Position numbers and translations under genes: made by a program | Shown here: piece by piece, positions 43,965 through 52,593 of the stretch | Position numbering within the stretch: the first letter of the stretch is position 1 | Layout of the letters: every line of letters begins with the position of its first letter | From: Paraburkholderia sp. HP33-1 | GTDB taxonomy: Bacteria; Pseudomonadota; Gammaproteobacteria; Burkholderiales; Burkholderiaceae | Assembly (NCBI RefSeq): GCF_021390595.1 | Contig: NZ_JAJEJR010000003.1 | Location: 992,001 to 1,056,000, forward strand | Length of the DNA: 64,000 nucleotides | Direction of reading: 5' to 3' | Notes under the pieces: model-generated | Database searches by the model: none | What the model was told of the DNA's origin: nothing | Seen by the model: the letters and a program-made list of their open reading frames with translations, nothing else

Positions 43965-44888
43965 TCAGCGCATTTCGTGCGTGCGCACTGCCCCCGCAGG
44001 ACGCAATTCGTGAATCAGTTCGATCAGCGCACGCAGACGCGCGGGCACGAAGCGATGTCCCGGATAGTAAAGCCGCAATCCGCCAAAAGGCTGACACCAT
44101 GGCGTCAGTACCGGCACCAGCGCGCCTGAAGCCAGCTCCCGCTCGATAAACCATTCGGTGATAAAGCCGATCCCGAGCCCCTGCAGCACTGCCTCCTTGA
44201 TGCCCGGCAGCTCGTTGAACGCCATGCGCACCGGCAAATCCATCTGCAGCTTCTCGCCGTCGCGCTCCAGTTCCCAATGGTAGATGCCACCGTGCGACAT
44301 GCGCATGCCGATGCTCTGATGCCCGAGCAGATCGCGCGGATGTTCAGGCGTGCCATGACGCTTCAGGTACTCGGGCGTCGCCACCACCAGCATGCGGAAG
44401 TCGCCGGTCAGCGGCACCGCAATCATGTCCTGCGGCACCGACTCGGCCAGGCGGATTCCCGCGTCGAAGCCCTCGGCGACAATATCAATCAGACGCGACT
44501 CACCCACGATATCCACTCGCACCTGCGGGTAACGCCACGCGTACTGGCTGATCAAGGGTTCCATCAGCAAAAGCGCCGTGCCTTGCGGTGTATTGATCCT
44601 TAGTGTGCCGCTCGGCGTATCAGGTCCGCTGCCCGCCTCTTCGCCGGCACTGCGGATTTCGTCCAGCGCCGGCGCGATTCGCTCCACATAACGCTGCCCG
44701 GCATCGGTCAGCGCGACGCTGCGTGTCGAACGGTTGAACAGGCGCACCTTGAGGCGTGCCTCCAGCCCGGCCACTGCGCTGCTCACCGCCGTGGTGGACA
44801 TGCCGAGTTCCTGCGCCGCGCCACGGAAACTGCTGCGACGCGCGACGGCCAGCACCACTTCAAGCTCCGTCATCCCTGTGCGATGCAT
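43965..44888 (-). CDS. LysR-family transcriptional regulator
   Basis: A 307-residue regulator. The N-terminal helix-turn-helix is VVLAVARRSSFRGAAQELGMSTTAVSSAVAGLEARL and the effector domain begins near residue 90 (SGTLRINTPQGTA). ATG 44888 (MHRTGM) has AGGA eight bases upstream; ATG 44918 lacks a site. Divergent from the ALDH gene at 45036 and expected to control it. Confidence 0.9.
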   Translation of the reverse strand: MHRTGMTELEVVLAVARRSSFRGAAQELGMSTTAVSSAVAGLEARLKVRLFNRSTRSVALTDAGQRYVERIAPALDEIRSAGEEAGSGPDTPSGTLRINTPQGTALLLMEPLISQYAWRYPQVRVDIVGESRLIDIVAEGFDAGIRLAESVPQDMIAVPLTGDFRMLVVATPEYLKRHGTPEHPRDLLGHQSIGMRMSHGGIYHWELERDGEKLQMDLPVRMAFNELPGIKEAVLQGLGIGFITEWFIERELASGALVPVLTPWCQPFGGLRLYYPGHRFVPARLRALIELIHELRPAGAVRTHEMR

Positions 44889-44923
44889 TTGATTGTCCTG
44901 ATTTTCGGCATATCTCATACACC

Positions 44924-44937
44924 ATAAGGTGGCTTAT
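44924..44937. promoter_or_regulatory. candidate LysR binding site
   Basis: ATAAG-GTGG-CTTAT is an inverted repeat in the divergent lysR/ALDH intergenic region, followed at once by TTATCAGAACAATAA, giving a further TTAT/ATAA half-site pair. Tandem dyads of this sort fit the recognition and activation sites of LysR regulators. Confidence 0.5.
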
Positions 44938-45035
44938 CAGAACAATAAACCATCCGTAGACTTCTTTCCATCACCACCCAAGGTCACGCACCGCCTGCTG
45001 ACGGGCAAACGCGGATCCCCCTCAAAGGAGTCGAC

Positions 45036-46454
45036 ATGCAGCGCATTGAACATATTTACATCGACGGCGAATTCGTGACGCCGCACGGCGAGGAGTGGTT
45101 CGATCTTTACAACCCGAGCACCGAGGAAGTCATTGGTCGGGTACGGCTCGGCGATGCACACGACGCGCAGCGCGCCATCGCAGCCGCCAAGGCCGCCCTG
45201 CCGGTCTGGTCACGCACCACGCGCGAGGAACGTCTGGCGGCACTGCGGCGTATGCATCAGGCCATCGCCGCGCGTGAGGATGATCTGATGGAAGCGATCG
45301 TCAAGGAGTACGGTGCGCCTACGGTACGCGGACGCTGGATGGCGACTTATCCGGCTGAGGTGATTGCCCAGGCCATCGAGACGCTGGAATCGTTCGAATT
45401 CGAGGAAGAGGTCGGGATCGCGCGCGTGGTCCTGGCGCCGGTGGGCGTGGCCGGCCTGATCACGCCGTGGAACAGCAATGCGGGCTTCATCTGCAACAAG
45501 CTTTCCGCCGCGCTGGCAGCCGGTTGCACTGCCGTCATCAAGCCCAGCGAGATGAGCGCCCTGCAGACGCAGATCGTGATCGAAGCGCTGCACGAGGCTG
45601 GCCTGCCCAAGGGGGTATTCAATATCGTCAATGGCCGCGGCGACGTGGTCGGTGAGGAAATCGCGCGCCATCCGGATGTCGCCAAGATCTCGTTCACGGG
45701 TTCATCCGCGGTCGGCCAGCATCTGGTGACGACCGGTGCGGCCACCATGAAGCGCGTCACGCTGGAACTCGGCGGCAAGTCGCCGACCCTGGTACTCGAC
45801 GATGCCGATTTCGCCAGCATCATGCCGCTGGTGCTGAATGCCGGCTTCATGAACAGCGGTCAGGCCTGTATCGCCGGCACCCGCATTCTGGTGCCGCGCG
45901 GCCGGCTCGCCGAATTCGAGCAGGTCGCCAAAGAGGCGATCGCGCAGTTCAAGTCCGGTGATCCGCGCGATCCACAGACCGCTATCGGCCCGATGGTCAG
46001 TGCGAAGCAATGGGAACGCGTGCAGAACTATATTCGGATCGGCATCGCCGAAGGCGCGACCGTGCTCGCGGGCGGCGAAGGCCGACCAGATGGATTGCAG
46101 GCTGGCTGGTTCGTCAAGCCGACGATCTTCACGAACGCCACCAACCAGATGCGCATTGCGCGCGAGGAAATCTTCGGTCCGGTGCTCACCGTAATTGCCT
46201 ACGAGGATGAAGCTGATGCGATTGCGATCGCCAACGACACGCGCTACGGTCTGAACGCGATGGTGCTGGGTCAGGATGTCGAGCGTTGCGAGCGCGTGGC
46301 GCGTCAGATCGATTCAGGCCGGGTGCTGATCAATACGCTCGCGCATGAGCCACGCGCGCCGTTCGGTGGTTTCAAGCACTCGGGGCTTGGCCGCGAAATG
46401 GGCAAATGGGGCATGAGCGCGTATCTGGAACCCAAGACCCTGCTGAGGGCATAA
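45036..46454 (+). CDS. NAD(P)-dependent aldehyde dehydrogenase
   Basis: A 472-residue ALDH with E244 (TLELGGKSP) and C278 (NSGQACIAG) as catalytic residues and the usual PWN and FTGSSAVG cofactor motifs. CAAAGGAGTCGAC precedes the start. The substrate is unknown. It is about 30% of the way along a region of scattered oxidative genes and is controlled, by position, by the divergent LysR regulator. Confidence 0.9.
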   Translation: MQRIEHIYIDGEFVTPHGEEWFDLYNPSTEEVIGRVRLGDAHDAQRAIAAAKAALPVWSRTTREERLAALRRMHQAIAAREDDLMEAIVKEYGAPTVRGRWMATYPAEVIAQAIETLESFEFEEEVGIARVVLAPVGVAGLITPWNSNAGFICNKLSAALAAGCTAVIKPSEMSALQTQIVIEALHEAGLPKGVFNIVNGRGDVVGEEIARHPDVAKISFTGSSAVGQHLVTTGAATMKRVTLELGGKSPTLVLDDADFASIMPLVLNAGFMNSGQACIAGTRILVPRGRLAEFEQVAKEAIAQFKSGDPRDPQTAIGPMVSAKQWERVQNYIRIGIAEGATVLAGGEGRPDGLQAGWFVKPTIFTNATNQMRIAREEIFGPVLTVIAYEDEADAIAIANDTRYGLNAMVLGQDVERCERVARQIDSGRVLINTLAHEPRAPFGGFKHSGLGREMGKWGMSAYLEPKTLLRA

Positions 46455-46621
46455 GCCGGGGGGCAGCCGCACCGGATAGCGGACCTTGGTACGCGAATCA
46501 GCCTGAGAGTACTGCAGGGGCAAGTCCACCTCATGCAAGGGCTGCTTGACGCTGACGCTTGTCCCGCTATCGTCAAAGCGATGTTTTTTGTGCCGCGCGG
46601 CGTGCCGGAGCGAAACCGGCA

Positions 46622-48007
46622 TCACCAGGACGCAGCCCACAAATATAGAAACAACGTGTCGTTGGATCTTGCGTTTCGCCCGTTACCATCGTAGTTGGTG
46701 GTCGCGCCAAGGTATTTGGTGAAATGCGTGTACTGCAAGCCAACGCGAAGGTATTGCACCGGGATCCAGAAAATCTCGGGCGTCCAGCCTTGCGTGTTAG
46801 GGGAGAAATTCGCGCTGCCGGAGTAAGCGCCGCTGTCGGAACTGCCCGTCGTATTGAAGAAGGAAAGGCTTATGCCGTATTTGGACTGATAGACGTACGA
46901 GGCCTTAAGCCGCAGGCTGTTCAGATTCCCCGACGTGCTGTCGGCCAGAACGAAATTGTTCGGATCGTGGATGTTCTCGTGTACATAGAGTGCCTGTGCA
47001 GTGATCGTATGCGGATCGAGGAGGTACTCATACTGCCCATCGACACCAATATCCCGATAGCGGGTTACGCCTTGCACGAATATCGGGAAAGCGTTTGCGT
47101 CGTTGGGATAGACGTTCACGTTTAAGCCGAACGTGCCTAGCATGATGCTATGTGGACCCCAGTCGTGGGTAAGGGCGATCCGCGCGTACGGGTTGTACCC
47201 GCGCAGATAGATCTGCGGATGGGCCGGGTCACCCGCACTGTTGCCATGGCTCAGGAACGACCAGATGCCATCGGCCGTGCTGTATGCCGATACTTCCGCG
47301 TAAATCGTCTTGTCCCAGTACAGGTAGCCACCCATGCCGACGACCTGTTGGGCCAATGCCCCCTCGATGATCGGCAGGTTCTGAATGCGCGCGACCGGGC
47401 TAATCGTCGAGGAAATGTAGGGATAGCTCCATGCCGGCGCGCTATTCCAGACATCTTGCACGGTCGGATTGTTGTGCAGGGTCAGGCCGAGCACAAGGTC
47501 GCTGGCGTCCCCAATAATCCGGTCCACGAAACGGAAGTCGGTGTTGTCCGATCCCCAACGACCCTGCCACTGGCCGTCACCGTTCTGGTGATCGTAATTC
47601 GAGTACGTGAACTGGGCGAATCCGCCGATATGGTCGGTGATTTTCCCTGCAAGGAAAATGCTGGCCGAATCGAATATCGGGAGGCCATCTTTGGGATTGA
47701 TGGGCATCCCGCTGGAGTCCAGGTTGTTCCTTGTCTTGCTCAGATCGACAGTGGCCATAGCGGCCAGCGGAATGGTGCGTTCGCCGAGGGTATAGCCACT
47801 TAACTTGAACATGCGCCCGTAGGGTGTCAGTTCAGGAAATTGCCCGCCGGCGTGACACGCCACGCAACTTTGCCCCGTCTGTCGTGCGAATATAGGCAAT
47901 GCATGGGCTGCAGAGGCCTGGAACAGGCAAAGCGCCGCCAGGACAGCAATCCAGGTGCTGCGAAGCAGACGGCAGGATGTTCGGTCGCCGGCAAGAGCGA
48001 ACGTCAT
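46622..48007 (-). CDS. c-type heme domain fused to an outer-membrane beta-barrel
   Basis: A 461-residue exported protein. A signal peptide (about 1-36, ending SAAHA) leads to a single heme site at C48-VA-C51-H52 in FARQTGQSCVACHAGGQFPE. From about 80 on, alternating strands such as GLTLHNNPTVQDVWN, NPYARIALTHDWG and LRLKASYVYQ, and a final LFLYLWAASW with aromatic C-terminus, look like a transmembrane barrel. It may pass electrons through the outer membrane. GGGAG precedes ATG 48007. A dihemic cytochrome gene lies just downstream in map order (48192), upstream in transcription. Confidence 0.75.
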   Translation of the reverse strand: MTFALAGDRTSCRLLRSTWIAVLAALCLFQASAAHALPIFARQTGQSCVACHAGGQFPELTPYGRMFKLSGYTLGERTIPLAAMATVDLSKTRNNLDSSGMPINPKDGLPIFDSASIFLAGKITDHIGGFAQFTYSNYDHQNGDGQWQGRWGSDNTDFRFVDRIIGDASDLVLGLTLHNNPTVQDVWNSAPAWSYPYISSTISPVARIQNLPIIEGALAQQVVGMGGYLYWDKTIYAEVSAYSTADGIWSFLSHGNSAGDPAHPQIYLRGYNPYARIALTHDWGPHSIMLGTFGLNVNVYPNDANAFPIFVQGVTRYRDIGVDGQYEYLLDPHTITAQALYVHENIHDPNNFVLADSTSGNLNSLRLKASYVYQSKYGISLSFFNTTGSSDSGAYSGSANFSPNTQGWTPEIFWIPVQYLRVGLQYTHFTKYLGATTNYDGNGRNARSNDTLFLYLWAASW

Positions 48008-48191
48008 GATCGTTTCTCCCTCTGCGGTGTCGCAACGCGTCGCACTCTTGCTTAACGGCGCCGGTAGCGAAGGCGAGTCATTTAGCCATCAGTAAATCTC
48101 GCTCTGTCTGGACAGCGGCACATTGATCGAGATCAACTGGCGTACGGAATAGCTTTTTCAGAGTGCGCCGCCCAGCCATGTGGGGAAAATC

Positions 48192-48806
48192 TCATCTGGA
48201 TTGCAGATACACGGCCACGGCCTTGGCCTGCTCGTCATTCAAGGTATGCGCCACTGCGCTCATCACGGGCGCGTTGCCACGCGTGCCGTTTTTGAAAACC
48301 TCGATCTGATGCAATAGATACTCCTTGTGCTGTCCGGCCAGCCGCGGGAATGCGCCGGCGCCCTGGGCCTCCGCGCCGTGACATGTTGCGCAAGCTGGCA
48401 CACCCTTATCCGGCACGCCGTGTTCGAAGATTTCCTGCCCCTTGGCCGTCAAGGCGGCATCGCCAGTCGCGCCTCGCGTTGCTGGCTGGTGCGAGAAATA
48501 GTCGGCCAGCGACTTGACGGCGGCGGCGTCCAGCAGTGCGGCCATGCCCCACATGTAATCGCGGGCGGTGTTTTCGCCGCGCGCGTGCTCGCGGAATCCC
48601 TTCAACTGGGCTTCGATGTATTCGGGGGTCTGCGCATTGAGCTTCGGAAACATCGGCGACTCGCTACGCCCGCCTACACCGTGGCAACCGGAACAAATCT
48701 GCATGGCAATGCGGGCGCCATCCTCGCTTTGTGCGAGGGCTGGCGTCAAGGTGAGGCCCGCGGCAGCAAGCAACACAATCACCGGCATTCCAGGACCGAG
48801 GATCAT
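48192..48806 (-). CDS. diheme cytochrome c4-like protein
   Basis: A 204-residue periplasmic cytochrome with signal peptide (to about ALA-25) and two heme sites, C38-SG-C41-H42 and C139-AT-C142-H143. Spacing of the two domains matches cytochrome c4. The start at 48806 has no clear ribosome site; ATG 48788 is possible. It precedes the heme-barrel gene by 184 bp on the same strand and could be its electron partner. Confidence 0.85.
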   Translation of the reverse strand: MILGPGMPVIVLLAAAGLTLTPALAQSEDGARIAMQICSGCHGVGGRSESPMFPKLNAQTPEYIEAQLKGFREHARGENTARDYMWGMAALLDAAAVKSLADYFSHQPATRGATGDAALTAKGQEIFEHGVPDKGVPACATCHGAEAQGAGAFPRLAGQHKEYLLHQIEVFKNGTRGNAPVMSAVAHTLNDEQAKAVAVYLQSR

Positions 48807-49312
48807 TTTTTGTCAGCGTCGTCTTCAAGTCGAACGGATGGAAGATGTCAACCCGCGCAGGCAGGATAGAATATTTTTAAACCCGACGCAGAGGGAAAGT
48901 TGAGGGCGGACGTGTTGTGCCGCACATGCGACCGGTGCGGGTACGGTGCAACAAGCAGCGGCGCCTGAGTGGCGAAACACGGGTGCCTCGATCACGATCG
49001 GGCCGGTCCGTGAAGCGCTTTGGCATGGCACTTCCCGCGAAACAGGCTCAGTTTCTTCGTTTTCGCGGCGCAGCAACAAGTGCCCGCCTGTCTCATGTGT
49101 GCTCAACGGACGGCCGTGAACGTCGGCTGAGTCGCCCCAGTGGGTCCGGGCACTAGCAGAGCGCTTCCGCGGAAGCAGTCATTTGCGGAGGTGCCATGCA
49201 GTACCCCGCGATTGATCACAACGGTCGAGCATCAGGCGTCTAGTGAGTTGGAGCAAATGGCCGTAGTTCCTTTGGAACCGGCCGGTGGAACTGCACCCGG
49301 TCGAAGAGCAGT
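48807..49312. other. 506-bp interval with no recognised gene
   Basis: No supported coding frame on either strand. It contains the region upstream of the cytochrome c4 gene and lies beyond the shortened 3' end of the SDR gene. The SDR tail appears to have been replaced at about 49330, so part of this interval may be foreign to that gene. Confidence 0.4.
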
Positions 49313-50065
49313 TCAGGGTCGTACAGAACCTTCTGTGCCGCTCAGGTAGGACGCCTGGTCGGAGACCAGGAACAGCGCCAGGTTGGCGATCTCCTTGGGC
49401 TCGAGCAGCCGTCCGAAGGGCATATCGGTGAGCAGCTCGCGCCAGCGCTCCGGGTCACCGAGCTTGCGCTCGGCTTCACTGCGCTTGAGGCGCTCGATGC
49501 GCTCAGTCTTTGTTCCCCCTGGATTGATGCCGACGACCCGGACACCCTTGTCCGTGCTACGCGCACCCAACGCGTCGGTGAAAGCGATGAGCGCGGCGTT
49601 GCCGGTCGAGCCGCAGATGTAGTTGTAGTCATGCCCCAGACCCGCCATGCCGATGACGTTCAGGATGACCCCCGAGCCGCGCCCATACATGCCGGGCAGC
49701 AGCGCGCGGGCGAGGCGGATGTAGCCGAACACCTTGAGATTCCAGGCATTGAGCCAGGTCTCGTCGTCGATCTTCTCGATATCGCCGCCCGCAATGGCGC
49801 CGGCGTTGTTCACCAGGATGTCGGGATTGCCGCAGCCCTGCACCAGTTGAGCAATGCCCTCGCGCGTCGACAGATCCACCGGGTGCAGAGTGACCCGCGA
49901 AGCCGCGGGGCCGAGTGTCTGCACCAGATCCGCCAGTGCAGCACCATTGCGTGCCGCGAAGTGCACATGGGCACCCGCGTCGAGGAGCTTCAGCGCGATC
50001 GCCTTGCCGATGCCATTGGAGGCGCCGGTCACCAGCGCGGACTTGCCATTCAGAATGTCGGTCAT
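49313..50065 (-). CDS. SDR-family oxidoreductase, atypical active site, altered C-terminus
   Basis: A 250-residue SDR with the cofactor motif TGASNGIG and NNAGAIAGG. The usual YxxxK helix reads DYNYICGSTGNAALIAFTDA, where Lys is replaced by Asn and Tyr is out of register; a subset of SDRs has this form, so activity is uncertain. It ends YLSGTEGSVRP instead of the normal YLSGTxxxVDGG, so the last residues are probably not native. Its ATG overlaps the stop of an upstream NTF2-like fragment (ATGA, 50062-50065). Confidence 0.75.
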   Translation of the reverse strand: MTDILNGKSALVTGASNGIGKAIALKLLDAGAHVHFAARNGAALADLVQTLGPAASRVTLHPVDLSTREGIAQLVQGCGNPDILVNNAGAIAGGDIEKIDDETWLNAWNLKVFGYIRLARALLPGMYGRGSGVILNVIGMAGLGHDYNYICGSTGNAALIAFTDALGARSTDKGVRVVGINPGGTKTERIERLKRSEAERKLGDPERWRELLTDMPFGRLLEPKEIANLALFLVSDQASYLSGTEGSVRP

Positions 50066-50154
50066 GGGTTCTTCAGTGCCTGGCGGGCCAGCAGCTTCCA
50101 GGCGCCGTGGTCGTTGATGAAAACATAGAGGATCTTGAAGGAGATCGGGTCTTC
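50062..50154 (-). pseudogene. 3' fragment of an NTF2-like (SnoaL/DUF4440-type) gene
   Basis: The minus strand reads MHEDPISFKILYVFIN, then DHGAWKLLARQALKNP and TGA. This is the end of a nuclear-transport-factor-2-like domain (strand pattern FKILYVF..GxWKLLARQ). The 5' part is missing beyond about 50154, where a plus-strand fragment of another gene begins. The ATGA overlap with the SDR start shows the two were once one operon. Confidence 0.55.
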
Positions 50155-50155
50155 A

Positions 50156-50355
50156 TGCATGGAGAGCAGCCTTCGGCCAGGGACGAATACACCAGCTACT
50201 GGATCGGCGGGGCTCAGCGCGAGGGCGCCGGAAGCCTGACGGCGCCGTTTGCCGGTGTGCACGGCTGGTACTGGCTCAACCGGGGCAACGCACCGGTCAC
50301 TGTGAAGGTCAGTGTCACGGGCTTTCAGGAAAAGCTCTTTCAGCCGGGCCACTAA
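50156..50355 (+). pseudogene. 3' fragment of a transmembrane-anchor protein gene
   Basis: The plus strand reads EYTSYWIGGAQREGAGSLTA, then PFAGVHGWYWLNRGNAPVTV, then GFQEKLFQPGH and stop at 50355. I recognise this as the C-terminus of small transmembrane-anchor proteins often found beside heavy-metal efflux genes. The N-terminus and its membrane helix are lost at the junction near 50155. It directly precedes the copper operon. Confidence 0.6.
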
Positions 50356-50386
50356 TCGTAAGCGGTAAATGCTAGACTTCGCACCC

Positions 50387-50779
50387 ATGTCCTACTGGCG
50401 CAAACTCTTTCTTGTCGTGCTGCTGGCACTGAGCCTTCCGGTTCAGTCGTTTGCGGTCGCCTCGATGGTTTGTGCCGCCTCGGAAGCGGTCGATGTGGAA
50501 GCGACCGTCCACCAGCACCATCAATCCGGACCGGCAAACGAACATGATGTTGTGGCCGACGATGGTGACCACCAGGGCCACCACCATCACGGCGGCCACC
50601 ATGATCACGCGTGCGTGACCTGCGCGTCCTGCTGTGTTGGTGCAGTGCCACCGGTTGTGCCTGCATTTTTCGCTGCAGCCGACCCAGCTCAATTCCCTGT
50701 CCCCTTGCCCCCGGCTGCCAGTGTCGTGTCGTTCCTGACCGGCGGCATTGAACGGCCTCCCCGGTCGATTCTCGTCTAA
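50387..50779 (+). CDS. His-rich periplasmic metal-binding protein (CzcI/CopL-like)
   Basis: A 130-residue protein. Signal peptide MSYWRKLFLVVLLALSLPVQSFA. A His/Asp stretch (HHQSGP, GDHQGHHHHGGHHDH) and a CVTCASCC cluster follow, then a Pro/Ala-rich tail. These features match small metal-sensing or buffering proteins at the head of czc/cop operons (CzcI, CopL). First intact gene of the copper operon. ATG 50369 is a possible alternative start. Confidence 0.65.
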   Translation: MSYWRKLFLVVLLALSLPVQSFAVASMVCAASEAVDVEATVHQHHQSGPANEHDVVADDGDHQGHHHHGGHHDHACVTCASCCVGAVPPVVPAFFAAADPAQFPVPLPPAASVVSFLTGGIERPPRSILV

Positions 50780-50866
50780 TCCTCGCACGCGTAGCCATTC
50801 GCTACGACCAGCAGGTTTTTCTGGAGTCCGTCACGGACTCCGGATGATTCACGACGAGAACATTTC

Positions 50867-51160
50867 ATGCGAACAATTTCTGCGGCGCTCATCAGCGCAG
50901 TCGCGGCGTTGCCGTTGCTCGCGCATGCCGCGACGACAGCGCCCGACCCGACGGACGCGGGGGCGTCCGTGCCGGTCGCCCCGGTGTCATCCGCGCTCGA
51001 CGGCTACCGGTCCTACCGGGATGGGCAAGCCCCGAGCTGGCAACAGCTGAACCGCGCCGTTACCCCGAGCCGTGCAATGACGGGGATGAGGCACGCCCAG
51101 CAACCAGGCGAGACCTCCGACGGGAACCGCGGTCACGAACACGGAGGCGAGACGCGATGA
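50867..51160 (+). CDS. small exported protein of the copper operon
   Basis: A 97-residue protein with signal peptide MRTISAALISAVAALPLLAHA and a Pro/Ala-rich, probably disordered mature region containing WQQLNRAV and a Gly/His/Glu tail (GHEHGGETR). The family is unknown to me. Its stop overlaps the start of the TolC-like gene by ATGA (51157-51160), so it belongs to the operon. Confidence 0.65.
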   Translation: MRTISAALISAVAALPLLAHAATTAPDPTDAGASVPVAPVSSALDGYRSYRDGQAPSWQQLNRAVTPSRAMTGMRHAQQPGETSDGNRGHEHGGETR

Positions 51161-52593
51161 TGCGATACCTCGCGCAACACCGCGTGACGGGCATAACCGT
51201 TGCGATGGTGTTGCTGGCCGGCTGCACGACCTTCTCGAAGGACGGCGGATTCAACGCCGTATCGACGGCCGCGTCTGAGCGCCTCGGCAAAGATGCCGTC
51301 TATGTGAAAACCGACGCGGACCGCGACGCGGCCTTCAAGCGTACGCAGGAACTGCTGTCGAAGCCGCTCGGCATGGACGACGCCGTCCAGGTCGCCTTGC
51401 TCAACAACCGAGGGCTCCAGGCATCGTACGGTGAACTCGGCATTTCCGAAGCCGACCTCGTCCAGGCGGGCCGTCTGCCCAATCCGGGCTTCACCTTCAG
51501 CCGGACACACTGGAGCGATGGCTTCGGCATCAGCCGGACGTTTTCGATGGGCGTACTGGGTGTGCTGACGCTGCCCGTCGCGACGCGCATCGAGAGCCAA
51601 CGGTTTGAACAGACGAAGCTCGAGACCGCCGATGCGATGCTTGCGGTGGCCGCCGACGCCCGCAAGGCGTACGTGAATGCGGTGGCTGCGCAGCAGGCGG
51701 CGTCGTATGCGGCGCAGGTCAAGGACTCAGCCGAGGCCGGTGCGGAACTCGCGTTGCGAATGCGCCAGGCGGGCAATTTCAGCCAGCTCGACTATGCGCG
51801 CGAGCAGGCTTTTTACGCGGAGTCGGTCGCGCAGTTGGCAAGGGTCCGGCAGCAATCGGTCATGGCCCGGGAAAAGCTCACGCGCACGATGGGCCTATGG
51901 GGTTCAGCAACCCAGTACGAGCTGCCGGAGCGTCTGCCTGACCTGCCAAAAGACAGGCCGCAACTCAACGACCTCGAAAGCTTCGCGATGCAGAACCGCC
52001 TCGACATACAGGCGGCGAAGTTGAGAACACAAAGCGTTGCGACCTCTCTGGGGCTCACCAAGGCAACCCGCTTCATCAATGCGCTCGACGTCGGCTATCT
52101 CGACAACTTCGAGACCGACAAGGGCCATGAGCACGGCTACGAAATCAGTGTCGAGATTCCCCTTTTCAACTGGGGAAGCGCAAAAGTCGCACGCGCCGAA
52201 GCCATCTATATGCAGTCGGTGAACCGGCTCGCGCAGACGGCAATCGACGCCCGCTCCGAAGTACGTGAGTCGTACTCCGCCTACGTGACGAGCTACGACG
52301 TCGCCAAGCACTATCGGGATGAGGTCGTGCCGATACGCAAGACCATCTCCGATGAAATGCTGCTGCGCTACAACGGCATGCTGGCAAGCGTGTTCGAGCT
52401 GCTTGCCGATTCGCGCGACCAGGTCGCTGCCGTCAACGGCTACATCGATGCGCTGAAAGACTACTGGCTTGCGCAGACGGACCTGCAACAGTCGCTTGGC
52501 GGCCGGCTTCCGCCGCTTGCGACGGCGCAGGATTCGCCGCTGCCGGCTCCCGCGACGCAACCGGCGTCGCCGACGAATTCAGAAGGTCAATGA
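51157..52593 (+). CDS. TolC-family outer-membrane efflux lipoprotein
   Basis: A 478-residue outer-membrane efflux channel of the TolC/CusC type. Lipobox LLAGC at C23. The helical-hairpin repeats of the family are seen at LSKPLGMDDAVQVALLNNRGLQASYGELGI and ADLVQAGRLPNPGF, and in the second half at ESYSAYVTSYDVAKHY. A Pro/Ala-rich tail ends it. No RND pump or adaptor is encoded here, so it either pairs with a pump elsewhere or works with the multicopper oxidase unit. ATGA overlaps at both ends. Confidence 0.88.
   Translation: MMRYLAQHRVTGITVAMVLLAGCTTFSKDGGFNAVSTAASERLGKDAVYVKTDADRDAAFKRTQELLSKPLGMDDAVQVALLNNRGLQASYGELGISEADLVQAGRLPNPGFTFSRTHWSDGFGISRTFSMGVLGVLTLPVATRIESQRFEQTKLETADAMLAVAADARKAYVNAVAAQQAASYAAQVKDSAEAGAELALRMRQAGNFSQLDYAREQAFYAESVAQLARVRQQSVMAREKLTRTMGLWGSATQYELPERLPDLPKDRPQLNDLESFAMQNRLDIQAAKLRTQSVATSLGLTKATRFINALDVGYLDNFETDKGHEHGYEISVEIPLFNWGSAKVARAEAIYMQSVNRLAQTAIDARSEVRESYSAYVTSYDVAKHYRDEVVPIRKTISDEMLLRYNGMLASVFELLADSRDQVAAVNGYIDALKDYWLAQTDLQQSLGGRLPPLATAQDSPLPAPATQPASPTNSEGQ

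Noticed and set aside
46560..46590. Possible terminator (ATCG-CGAT stem before TTTTTT) between the ALDH and heme-barrel genes
   Set aside because: The stem is only four base pairs, too weak to call.
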